The notes under the pieces: generated by a model
Told to the model about the DNA's origin: nothing
Databases searched by the model: none
What the model saw: only the letters and a program-made list of their open reading frames with translations
Position numbers and translations under genes: made by a program
In this document: one piece after another, positions 15,701 to 22,508 of the stretch
How the letters are laid out: every line of letters starts with the position of its first letter
Numbering within the stretch: position 1 is the first letter of the stretch
Source of the DNA: Chitinophagaceae bacterium
GTDB taxonomy: Bacteria; Bacteroidota; Bacteroidia; Chitinophagales; Chitinophagaceae
Reading direction: 5' to 3'
Length of the DNA: 30,302 nucleotides
Assembly (NCBI GenBank): GCA_947459455.1
Contig: CANHEC010000002.1
Span: forward strand, 1 to 30,302

Positions 15701-15920
15701 GTGTATAGCTAGCGGGGCTGGTGCCATGGGCAACCGCAGTATTGGTACAGCTGCCGCTGGTGGCATGCTCATGGGTACGGTATTTGGCATTTTCGTGATA
15801 CCCGGTTTGTACCTCGTATTTGCCACCCTTAATGAGCGGGTGAAAGGGAAGCCACCTGTAGCGAATGCCCCTGCACCGCTGCAGCCAATGGTGCAAGAGC
15901 CGGAAGAAGCATTGGTATAA
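12735..15920 (+). CDS. RND multidrug efflux pump, HAE1 family (AcrB-like)
   Basis: A 1061-residue inner-membrane transporter. It opens with MVEKFIKRPVMSLVISIIITLLG, the typical N-terminal helix, followed by LPVTQFPDIVPP and the porter-domain segments. The proton-relay acidic pair is present as Asp409-Asp410 in VVDDAIVVVEAVHAK, and the partner lysine as Lys941 in LLSKNAILIVEFAMQRR, matching AcrB Asp407/408 and Lys940. This marks the drug (HAE1) rather than the heavy-metal (HME) branch. Twelve membrane helices in the usual 1+5 arrangement per half are visible, e.g. FILVFIVVLVFLQDFRSTIIPALAVPVSLIGA and IIVLVFVYLLLAAQYESFIMPLSVLLSLP. It works as a trimer with the adaptor and channel encoded on either side. 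It is intact and full length, with no frameshift noted. Confidence 0.95.
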   Translation: MVEKFIKRPVMSLVISIIITLLGVLALFTLPVTQFPDIVPPSVMVTARYTGANAEVCTKAVAMPLERAINGVPGMTYMSSVSTNNGVTLIQVFFKVGTDPDVAAVSVQNRVTTVLDELPEEVVRAGVTAEKEVNSMLMFLNIMSSDSSATEEFIYNFADINILQELKRIDGVGFAEIMGQKEYSMRVWLKPDRMLAYNVSAEEVITQLRNQNIEAAPGKTGESSGRNPYDMQYVVRYTGKFFDPEQYASLPLRSMEDGSILRLKDIADVEFGSMTYSMVSKTDGRPSASIMMKQRPGSNAREVIDNVKKRMDELKATQFPPGMNYNLAYDVSRFLDASIKEVIKTLIEAFILVFIVVLVFLQDFRSTIIPALAVPVSLIGALACMSIFGFSINLLTLFALVLAIGIVVDDAIVVVEAVHAKMEETHLPPLQATIAAMKEITGAIIAITLVMSAVFIPVAFLSGPVGIFYRQFSLTMAAAIIISGINALTLTPALCALFLKPHGHGKTGKGLGARFFAGFNKLYDRTERGYKSRLQRIVARRGVTFGVLIVFSAATWGISSILPSGFIPTEDQGMVYVNVTTPPGATVERTEKVLEAVTKAAQQLEVVENVTTLAGYSLVTEVAGASYGMGMINLKPWSDRSESVASVIKKLQEATKDVADARIEYFSPPTIPGFGNASGFELRLQDRTGSGNLQQTAKVMNDFLTALKKEPAIADAFTSFDPSFPQYLISVDYDMAAKKGVTVENAMSTLQTLLGSFYATNFIRFNQMYRVMVQAQPQYRATPEDILKLYVKNDKGEQVPFNTFIKIERVFGPEQLTRFNMYTAALINGDAAEGYSSGDAIKAVEKVAAETLPRGFAYAWSGMTREQILSGSQAAFVLIIVLVFVYLLLAAQYESFIMPLSVLLSLPIGMFGAFLFLKMAGLENNIYAQVALVMLVGLLSKNAILIVEFAMQRRAEGLSILNAAMEGAVLRLRPILMTSFAFIAGLIPLCIASGAGAMGNRSIGTAAAGGMLMGTVFGIFVIPGLYLVFATLNERVKGKPPVANAPAPLQPMVQEPEEALV

Positions 15921-15953
15921 ATAGACGACGAGTAAAAAACGATAAGACGAAGC

Positions 15954-17408
15954 ATGAAGCCCAGGATGATGATAAAGGGACACTGGAAATGGTGGCTGCT
16001 ACTGATGGTACTCATGGGCTGTAAAGCCGCCCGGGAAGTAGCCATGCCTGAGCGTGCCCGCCCCGCCGAAGTATACACCCGCAGCAGCGGTACCGATAGC
16101 AGTGCTACCCTGGCCGATATGCCGTGGCAGCAGTTTTTTACCGACACCTTTTTGGTGCGGCTGATAGATACGGCTCTGGCAGCGAACCCCGATTTGAAAA
16201 TAGCGACGCAACGCATAGAAATGGCGCAGGCACAGGCCGCTATGGCCCGAAAGGCGCTGCTGCCCAGTGTAGGTGGCGTCGTAAGTGCCGGGGTCGATCG
16301 GTACGCATTTTATACCATGAACGGCGTGGGCAACTACGACCTGAATAAAAGCAGCAACATCACCGAGGACATGCGGGTGCCCAACCCGGTCACTGACGTG
16401 TTTGTAGGTGTACGCAGCCAATGGGAGGTAGACCTATGGGGCCGGCTGAAAAGCCAACGTCAGGCTGCGCAGGCCCGCTTTTTGGCTACTACCGAAGGAC
16501 GAAGCCTTATTACGACTATGCTGGTGGCCGAAGTGGCCAACTTGTACTACGAGCTGCAAGCACTGTACTATGAGCTGGATGTAATTAAGAAAAACATAGA
16601 GCTGCAAACGAACGAACTGGAGGTGGTAAAGGCGCAAAAAGAAGCGGGCCGTGCCACGCAGCTGGCAGTACAGCAGTTTCAGGCGCAGCTGCTGAATACA
16701 CAAGGGCTGAACTACCTGATGCGCCAACAAATTGTACTGATAGAAAACCAGTTGAATCTTTTGTTGGGCAGGCATCCGCGGCCCATCAATTTGGGTATCA
16801 ACCTGATGACACAGCAGCTACCCAGCCAGCTGAAGTATGGTGTACCGGCTAACCTGCTGAGCCGCCGACCCGACATGCGCATAGCCGAGTACAACCTGCA
16901 GGCCGCACAGGCCGATGTGAAAGTGGCCCGGGCCTTGTTTTACCCCTCGCTTACCATCACGCCTTATGTGGGCTTTCAGGCATTTACACCGGCGCAAATG
17001 TTCGATATCACCTCAGTGGCTGCTGGTGCACTGGCCGGCCTTACGGCACCCATTTTTCAGCAGGGCCGTGTAAAAGGCCAGTACAAAATGGCAACAGCCG
17101 CCAATATGGAAGCGCTGCTGCAGTACCAGAAAACACTGCTACAAGGGGTGAATGAAGTGGTGGCGGAAATAAAAGGCCTCGAGTTTTTGAGCGAAGCGTA
17201 CAAGCTGAAGGAGCAGGAACTGCAGGAGCTGACCGCTGCGGTGAGCACCAGCCGCGACCTGTATGTGGCCGGCTACGCCAACTACCTCGAAATCATCACA
17301 GCGCAGCGGGGTGTACTGGATGCCGAACTGCAGCTGGTAACACGAAAGAAAGAACTGTTTCAGGCTGGCATCCGGCTGTATAGAGCGCTGGGTGGCGGCT
17401 GGCGATAA
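15954..17408 (+). CDS. Outer-membrane efflux channel lipoprotein (TolC/NodT family)
   Basis: A 484-residue outer-membrane factor. The lipobox VLMGC gives a lipidated cysteine at residue 23, as is usual for the OprM/NodT branch. The repeated OEP (PF02321) pattern is visible twice. The first half has DTALAANPDLKIATQRIEMAQAQ, QWEVDLWGRLKSQ and long helices through about residue 270. The second half starts with LLSRRPDMRIAEYNLQAAQADVKVARALFYPSL and continues through GLTAPIFQQGRVKGQYKMATA and the closing coiled coil ending LYRALGGGWR. It forms the trimeric duct that takes substrate from pump and adaptor across the outer membrane. It sits 33 bases behind the pump gene and ends the operon, with a terminator 38 bases past the stop. 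Confidence 0.94.
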   Translation: MKPRMMIKGHWKWWLLLMVLMGCKAAREVAMPERARPAEVYTRSSGTDSSATLADMPWQQFFTDTFLVRLIDTALAANPDLKIATQRIEMAQAQAAMARKALLPSVGGVVSAGVDRYAFYTMNGVGNYDLNKSSNITEDMRVPNPVTDVFVGVRSQWEVDLWGRLKSQRQAAQARFLATTEGRSLITTMLVAEVANLYYELQALYYELDVIKKNIELQTNELEVVKAQKEAGRATQLAVQQFQAQLLNTQGLNYLMRQQIVLIENQLNLLLGRHPRPINLGINLMTQQLPSQLKYGVPANLLSRRPDMRIAEYNLQAAQADVKVARALFYPSLTITPYVGFQAFTPAQMFDITSVAAGALAGLTAPIFQQGRVKGQYKMATAANMEALLQYQKTLLQGVNEVVAEIKGLEFLSEAYKLKEQELQELTAAVSTSRDLYVAGYANYLEIITAQRGVLDAELQLVTRKKELFQAGIRLYRALGGGWR

Positions 17409-17445
17409 AGAGATTTTAGTTGTTAGTTTAGGTTGACAAAGGCAC

Positions 17446-17476
17446 GCCCTGCTGTTCTCAGCGGGGCTCACTTTTT
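17446..17476 (+). terminator. Rho-independent terminator of the efflux operon
   Basis: GCCCTGCTG (17446-17454) pairs with CAGCGGGGC (17459-17467) around the loop TTCT, with one G-T pair. A T-run follows at 17472-17476 after four unpaired bases. Confidence 0.7.
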
Positions 17477-17537
17477 GTAGCCGCCGCTGTAGCAGCCGAG
17501 GGCGGCACAATAAAGCGGCCAAAACGGCTGCTGCACT

Positions 17538-17545
17538 TACATTTG
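17538..17545 (+). promoter_or_regulatory. -7 box TACATTTG of gcvT
   Basis: TACATTTG is an exact TAnnTTTG match, 20 bases upstream of the gcvT ATG and just past the efflux terminator. No TTG was found at the expected -33 position. No glycine-riboswitch-like structure was recognised in the short leader. Confidence 0.5.
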
Positions 17546-17565
17546 CGGCACAAAAAGATTGCCTG

Positions 17566-18651
17566 ATGAAAAATACCCCCTTCACGCACAAGCATTTGGC
17601 ACTGGGCGCCAAAATGGCCGAGTTCGCCGGATACAATATGCCCATCAGCTATAGCGGCATTAATGACGAGCACGCCACAGTGCGTACTAATGCTGGAGTG
17701 TTTGACGTGAGCCATATGGGCGAATTCGTACTCAAAGGGCCTCATGCACTGGATTTGATACAGCGGGTAACCAGCAACGATGCCAGCAAGCTGACGGCTG
17801 GCAAAGCGCAGTACAGCTGCCTGCCCAACCATGATGGCGGCATTGTAGACGATTTGCTCGTGTATTGCCTCGAAGAAGACAAGGCCTACATGCTGGTGGT
17901 GAATGCCAGTAATATTGAAAAGGACTGGAACTGGATCAGCAGCTTTAATACCGAGGGGGCAGAGATGCACAACATCAGCGATAAAACCTGTCTGCTGGCC
18001 ATTCAGGGCCCCAATGCCTGCAAAATGCTGCAGCCGCTCACGGATATCGATATCTGCAATTTGAAATACTACACGTTTGCCAAAGGCGTATTTGCTGGTG
18101 TCGACAATGTGCTGATCAGTGCTACCGGCTACACGGGTGCTGGTGGCGTCGAGATTTATTTTGAAGACAAAGACGGCAATGCCGACAGAGTGTGGGATGC
18201 CATTTTTGAACTGGGTGCCCCGCAGGGCCTGAAGCCAATAGGACTGGGTGCTCGTGATACGCTACGGCTGGAAATGGGCTATTGCCTGTATGGCAATGAT
18301 ATTGATGATACCACCAGTCCGCTGGAGGCCGGCTTGGGTTGGATCACCAAGTTTACCAAGCCATTTACCAATAGCGAAGCGCTGCAGCAACAAAAGGAGC
18401 AAGGTGTAGGTCGCAAGCTGGTAGGTATAGAAATGATAGACAAGGGCATACCCCGGCACGGCTACGAGGTAAAGACAGCTGCCGGCGAAAGCATTGGAGT
18501 AGTCACCAGTGGCACGCAAGCGCCATCATTGGGCAAGGCCATCGGGATGGCCTACATAGCCAACGGGCATCACCAGTTGGATGCAGAAGTGTACGTGGAT
18601 GTACGTGGGCGCTTGCTGAAGGCGAAAGTGGTGAAGATGCCTTTTGCCTGA
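17566..18651 (+). CDS. gcvT: Aminomethyltransferase, T-protein of the glycine cleavage system
   Basis: 361 residues, the normal length for GcvT. The enzyme takes the aminomethyl group from lipoylated H-protein and, with tetrahydrofolate, yields methylene-THF and ammonia in the cytoplasm. Recognisable segments in order: LGAKMAEFAGYNMPISY, GVFDVSHMGEFVLKGP, LPNHDGGIVDDLLVYCL (containing the conserved catalytic-region Asp), YMLVVNASNIEKDWNWI, ISATGYTGAGGVEIYF, GLGARDTLRLEMGYCLYGND, TSPLEAGLGWITKF and GIPRHGYEV, followed by the C-terminal barrel with VVTSGTQAPSLGKAIGMAY. No gcvH or gcvP lies in the window, so the system is dispersed, as is common in Bacteroidetes. The stop is 8 bases from the convergent regulator gene, leaving no separate terminator. 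Confidence 0.96.
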   Translation: MKNTPFTHKHLALGAKMAEFAGYNMPISYSGINDEHATVRTNAGVFDVSHMGEFVLKGPHALDLIQRVTSNDASKLTAGKAQYSCLPNHDGGIVDDLLVYCLEEDKAYMLVVNASNIEKDWNWISSFNTEGAEMHNISDKTCLLAIQGPNACKMLQPLTDIDICNLKYYTFAKGVFAGVDNVLISATGYTGAGGVEIYFEDKDGNADRVWDAIFELGAPQGLKPIGLGARDTLRLEMGYCLYGNDIDDTTSPLEAGLGWITKFTKPFTNSEALQQQKEQGVGRKLVGIEMIDKGIPRHGYEVKTAAGESIGVVTSGTQAPSLGKAIGMAYIANGHHQLDAEVYVDVRGRLLKAKVVKMPFA

Positions 18652-18659
18652 GGAAAAGC

Positions 18660-19286
18660 TTAAATCATATTGTACTTCGCTGCCAGCTTAATCAGGCTGG
18701 CAGTGTTGTTTACAGCAAACTTGGTGAGCAGGTTTTTTCGATGGCTGTCTACCGTGTGCAGGCTGATGAAGAGCTGCTGCGCTATTTGCGGATTGGTAAG
18801 TCCGTCGGCTATCAGTTTCAGCACTTCTTTTTCGCGACTGCTCAGAATGGGCAGCGTAGGAATCTCCTGCTGATCTTGCCGGCTCATATTCAGGTCCTGG
18901 CTCAGGTAAAATTTGCCCTCGTAGGCACTCAGGATAGCTTCTTCTATTTCTTCTTTTGAAGCACTCTTTACCAGGTAGCCAATGGCGCCGTTTTGAATCA
19001 TTTGCGAAATATAGCTGCGCTCCTTAAAGGTGCTCATGGCCAGCACCTGCACTTTCGGAAACTCTTTCTTGATTTTGGCGGTGAGCTCTATGCCACTAAT
19101 GTCGGGCAGGTTGATATCGACAATAGCCACGTCCACTTCATACTTCTTGAGCGTTTCGATGCCATCAAACGCATTCATGGCACTGGCCTGTAGCTGCACA
19201 AAACTCAATTGTTGAAGCATGGCCTTCATGCCTTCTATTACCATGGGGTGGTCGTCTATTATCAGCAGGTTGATGCGTGTGTTCAT
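18660..19286 (-). CDS. Response regulator, NarL/LuxR type
   Basis: 208 residues. The receiver domain (about 4-120) has the acidic pair Asp11-Asp12, the phospho-acceptor Asp57 in VAIVDINLPD, a Thr/Ser strand (VLAMSTFKE) and the conserved lysine in GYLVKSASKEE. The GerE/LuxR helix-turn-helix domain (about 143-200) has LSSREKEVLKLIADGLTNPQIAQQLFISLHTVDSHRKNLLTKF. Phosphorylation by the kinase encoded immediately upstream should allow dimerisation and DNA binding. Its start overlaps the kinase stop by 4 bases (ATGA), so the two are translationally coupled. Targets are unknown; the closest candidates are the surface-protein genes transcribed divergently from 21419. Confidence 0.94.
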   Translation of the reverse strand: MNTRINLLIIDDHPMVIEGMKAMLQQLSFVQLQASAMNAFDGIETLKKYEVDVAIVDINLPDISGIELTAKIKKEFPKVQVLAMSTFKERSYISQMIQNGAIGYLVKSASKEEIEEAILSAYEGKFYLSQDLNMSRQDQQEIPTLPILSSREKEVLKLIADGLTNPQIAQQLFISLHTVDSHRKNLLTKFAVNNTASLIKLAAKYNMI

Positions 19287-21226
19287 ACTGGGGTATCAAT
19301 TGGAATATCGAGGTGCACAAAAGTTCCTTTATTGGGCGATGATTTGATTTCGAGTTGGCCGTTGAGATAGGCTACGCGGGAACGCACATTTTGCAGGCCG
19401 GCCCCCGCAGGCAAGGCGCTGGTGTCAAATCCGCGTCCATTATCTTCTACCGTGATGCTGATTTGATCGGCCGACTGTACCACTTGCACCAGCAGTTCAG
19501 TAGCTTGGGCGTGTTTCAGTACGTTGTTCACCAGTTCCTGCACCACGCGGTATATTACTATTTCAGCACCAGCACTCAATCGCTTGCTATCGCCATATAG
19601 CTGGCAGCTAATTTTCATGGGCGAAATGTTTTTGAGCCCATCACAAAAATCTTGCACTGCCTGCTGTAGCCCCAGCCGCAGCAGTGCTTCCGGCATCATA
19701 CTGTGGGCTACCCGGCGCATTTCTGTGATGCTTTCATCCAGCTTATCAAGTGCCCTGCCAAATAGTTGGGCATACTCGTCGGTTAGCATCATGTTTCCTT
19801 TTACGGCCCCAAGGCTCAGCTTCACTCCGCTTAGCATGCTGCCGAGGCCATCGTGCAGGTCGCGGGCCAGGCGGCTACGTTCTTCTTCCTGCCCTTTTAG
19901 CAGGGCTTGGGTAGCCAGTAGTTGCTGCGCTCTTTCCAGTTCTTCTATCCGGTGCTGCTGTAGCGCTGCATTTTGGTGGGCCAGCTGCTGCCGGTTTTTA
20001 AACATGCGGTACATGAGATAGCCAATAACTACTGTGGCCGCCAGCGCTAAGGCCAGCAGCCAGTTCCACTGGCGCTTCACTGCCTGGTCTTTTTCGAGGC
20101 TGGCAATGCGTAGCTGCTGTTGGGCGGTCTCGTACCGTATAGCAAGGCCCAGACTACTTTTCTGAATCACATCGTTGTTGATGCTATCGCTCAGGGCGGT
20201 GCTTTCGCGGTTCAGACTATCGTACAAGGGCAGGTCGCCGGCTACCAGTGCCAGTTCGCTTAGTAGCTCCAGGTGTTTTTGCATGCCACTTTTTGTGGAG
20301 GCCTCTTTGGCATACTGTAGCCCCTGCCCGGCCAGTGTGGTGGCTGTGGCAAAGCGACGGCCAAAAAAATCGGCCAGTGCCAGTCCGTATAGTGCATTGC
20401 TGGCGCCTTCTGCCTGCCCCATTTGCTTTGCCAAGGCCAGCGCTTGTTGGCACAAGGGGCGAATAGCGGTGTAGTCCTTTTGCATGATCAGCACACTGGC
20501 TTCATTGAGCAGGATGGTCAGGCGCAGGTAGTTATCGTTGAGGTGCTGATTGAGTGTGGCAGCGGCTTGCAGATACGAGCTGGCTGAGTCGTACTGGCGA
20601 CTGCGCATAAAGGCAATACCCCAATTGCTATAGCTGTAAGCAATGCCAATGGTATCTGCCTGCGGCCCAAAGTAGCTGATGGCTTCGTGATGGTAGCGAA
20701 TAGCTTCCGGAAAGCGGCGTAGTGCCGCGTAGGCCAGCGCCAGGTTGTCGATGACGATGCCAATTTGCTGCGTCAGTTGGTGTTGTGTGGCCACCTGCCT
20801 TGCTTCCAGCAGGTGGTCTATGGCCTGCTCGTGTGCGTCCAATGCAGTGTAGGCACGGCCCAGGTTGGTAAGTACGCCCATCAATTCTTCGGGCTGGCTA
20901 CCTCGGCGGGCCATTGCCAGCGCCTCCAGGTTCAGTGCCAGGCTGCTATCGGTACTCGACTGCATCATGAGCACGGCGGTGTAGTTGGCGTAATATTTAA
21001 ACACACCAGTTCTCCATCCTATTTGCCGGCTGCGCTGCAGCACCTGTCGGTATATATGCTTAGCGCCTTCCAAATCGGTGGACTCCAATTGCTGGGCAAC
21101 TTTGATATTGGCCAACAGTTGTACTGTATCGGCCAGCTGTACCGATTGTGACGCTGCCGGCAGCCATCCGGCGCAGCATAACAGTATTGCGATGATTGTA
21201 GTCCTGTACTTCGCCCGTAGCAACAT
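19283..21226 (-). CDS. Sensor histidine kinase with N-terminal TPR sensor (HisKA_3 type)
   Basis: 647 residues from the chosen start. Signal peptide (about 1-27), then tetratricopeptide repeats (about 60-340, e.g. LTNLGRAYTALDAHEQAIDHL, DNLALAYAALRRFPEAIRYHHEAI, YSNWGIAFMRSRQYDSASSYL) that should lie in the periplasm. One membrane helix follows (about 389-408, NWLLALALAATVVIGYLMY), then a cytoplasmic coiled coil. The HisKA_3 dimerisation domain carries the phosphorylated His458 (ERSRLARDLHDGLGSMLSG), and the HATPase domain has an N-box (QELVNNVLKHA), VEDNGRGFD and GAGLQNV. This is the usual partner layout for NarL regulators in Bacteroidetes. An ATG at 21259 is also in frame. I chose 21226 because the TTG-N20-TATCTTG promoter lies between the two starts and the signal peptide then starts naturally. 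Confidence 0.9.
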   Translation of the reverse strand: MLLRAKYRTTIIAILLCCAGWLPAASQSVQLADTVQLLANIKVAQQLESTDLEGAKHIYRQVLQRSRQIGWRTGVFKYYANYTAVLMMQSSTDSSLALNLEALAMARRGSQPEELMGVLTNLGRAYTALDAHEQAIDHLLEARQVATQHQLTQQIGIVIDNLALAYAALRRFPEAIRYHHEAISYFGPQADTIGIAYSYSNWGIAFMRSRQYDSASSYLQAAATLNQHLNDNYLRLTILLNEASVLIMQKDYTAIRPLCQQALALAKQMGQAEGASNALYGLALADFFGRRFATATTLAGQGLQYAKEASTKSGMQKHLELLSELALVAGDLPLYDSLNRESTALSDSINNDVIQKSSLGLAIRYETAQQQLRIASLEKDQAVKRQWNWLLALALAATVVIGYLMYRMFKNRQQLAHQNAALQQHRIEELERAQQLLATQALLKGQEEERSRLARDLHDGLGSMLSGVKLSLGAVKGNMMLTDEYAQLFGRALDKLDESITEMRRVAHSMMPEALLRLGLQQAVQDFCDGLKNISPMKISCQLYGDSKRLSAGAEIVIYRVVQELVNNVLKHAQATELLVQVVQSADQISITVEDNGRGFDTSALPAGAGLQNVRSRVAYLNGQLEIKSSPNKGTFVHLDIPIDTPV

Positions 21227-21233
21227 AGGACTA

Positions 21234-21263
21234 CAAGATAGCCAGCCAGCACAGTTCATCCAA
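21234..21263 (-). promoter_or_regulatory. Probable promoter of the histidine kinase-regulator operon
   Basis: The minus strand shows TTG (complement of 21261-21263), a 20-base spacer and TATCTTG (complement of 21234-21240), a -7 box one T short of consensus. It ends about 7 bases before the ATG at 21226, implying almost no leader. It is divergent from the -7-like box at 21342-21349. Confidence 0.45.
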
Positions 21264-21341
21264 CCTGGGCTGACATTTTCACAGGTTTGGGGGAAGCCCG
21301 TATCCCTGTTTTAAGGGATAGGAGAAGCCTGCCGGTACGGG

Positions 21342-21349
21342 CATATTTG
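21342..21349 (+). promoter_or_regulatory. -7-like box CATATTTG upstream of the beta-helix gene
   Basis: CATATTTG matches TAnnTTTG except at the first base. It would start a transcript with a leader of about 60 bases ahead of the ATG at 21419. No -33 TTG is visible at 17-21 bases. It is the only candidate I see in the region divergent from the kinase. Confidence 0.35.
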
Positions 21350-21418
21350 TAGAGATCAAAAAATGTACAGCCCTTCTCATCAAACTACGTTCCTCATTTC
21401 GATCTAAAACACTTTCCG

Positions 21419-22465
21419 ATGAAAAAGACACCTTATCTGTTGTTGTTCGTTTTGTGGGTACTTGCATTGAATGCCAACGCTACCGTGCACCGCGTAAACA
21501 ACAATGTGGGCGCCTCGGCCGCCTTCAGCAATTTCAATACGGCAGTGGCCAGCCCCAGTGTATTGAACGGCGATACGCTTTACCTTGAACCATCGACCAC
21601 GGCCTACACACCTGTGCAGCTGAACAAGCGGCTGGTCGTAATTGGTGCGGGGTATTTTTTGGATCCTGCCAACACAAGTTTCCCGGGTAATACCGGACTG
21701 CAGGCCAATACCAATAGCGCCCGGTTTGCCTCTGCGCTGGCTTTTGACACGCTGGCAACTGGCAGCCGATTTCTGGGTGTGGAAATTTCTACGCTTTGGC
21801 TGGACCCGAGGGCAGATAATATCACATTTGAAAGATGCTATATTGTCTCTGATATTACCTGGAATACGAATGCTACTGCCGGTCAACAGGCTGTTGGTAT
21901 TCGCTTCAATAAATGCTTCATTTCGGGTGGGTTCAGCTATAGCACATTTACTTTTGTAGACCTGGAGATTACCAACTGTATATACAACACTTCATTTAAC
22001 ACCTCTAGTGCGACTGTGTTGAGTGCGCTTATCAGGAACAATCTGTTTACTAATTCTGTTACGATTCAAAACGCATACTTTGCCAATAACATTGTTACCA
22101 ATGTAGGAGTGGGTTCTTTTAGTGCCATCAACTGTGTGGTAAGAAACAACATCTCTCAATTTCCCAACGTATTTCCGGCCGGCAACGGCAACCAGTCGGC
22201 ACCTGGCAGTGATGTGACCCGGATTATTCTGAACACTGGCACAGCCGATGGCCGCTTTAGGCTCAGCCCTACCTCCATTGCCATTGGAGCTGGCGAAACT
22301 GTAGGTGGGGTTACGCCCGATGTGGGCCCTTTTGGCACGGCCGATCCGTATCGCCTGAGTGGCATTCCGCCCATTCCCACCATTTATTCGCTTACTGTTC
22401 CTGCTACGGTACCCGCTGCGGCCACCACCATGAATATTACGCTCAGCACCCGCAGCAATAACTAA
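21419..22465 (+). CDS. Exported protein, predicted right-handed parallel beta-helix
   Basis: 348 residues with a signal peptide (MKKTPYLLLFVLWVLALNANA, cleavage before T). The mature protein opens VHRVNNNVGASAAFSNFNTA..GDTLYLEPS..YTPVQLNKRLVVIGAGYFL, a pattern typical of polygenic beta-helix proteins in which a list of events is laid on an axis (compare PbH1/NosD-like proteins). The middle is a ladder of short strands rich in N, T, S, I and V (NITFERCYI, GIRFNKCFI, DLEITNCIY, ALIRNNLFT, AYFANNIV, NCVVRNNI) at about 20-25 residue spacing. The end has a DVGPFGTADPYRLSGIPPIPTIY segment and a short strand, with no T9SS sorting domain, so its final location is uncertain. It is 43 bases from the T9SS repeat protein and probably shares its transcript. 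No enzymatic residues could be assigned. Confidence 0.7.
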   Translation: MKKTPYLLLFVLWVLALNANATVHRVNNNVGASAAFSNFNTAVASPSVLNGDTLYLEPSTTAYTPVQLNKRLVVIGAGYFLDPANTSFPGNTGLQANTNSARFASALAFDTLATGSRFLGVEISTLWLDPRADNITFERCYIVSDITWNTNATAGQQAVGIRFNKCFISGGFSYSTFTFVDLEITNCIYNTSFNTSSATVLSALIRNNLFTNSVTIQNAYFANNIVTNVGVGSFSAINCVVRNNISQFPNVFPAGNGNQSAPGSDVTRIILNTGTADGRFRLSPTSIAIGAGETVGGVTPDVGPFGTADPYRLSGIPPIPTIYSLTVPATVPAAATTMNITLSTRSNN

Positions 22466-22508
22466 GGCGTGTTGATTTCATTGCATCATCGCTTAAAATC
22501 AACCAGCC

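Noticed and set aside
18680..18703. Inverted repeat CTGCCAGC / GCTGGCAG inside the 3' end of the response regulator gene
   Set aside because: It is coding sequence, and the flanking T content is weak; it might serve as a terminator for gcvT but no T-run follows.
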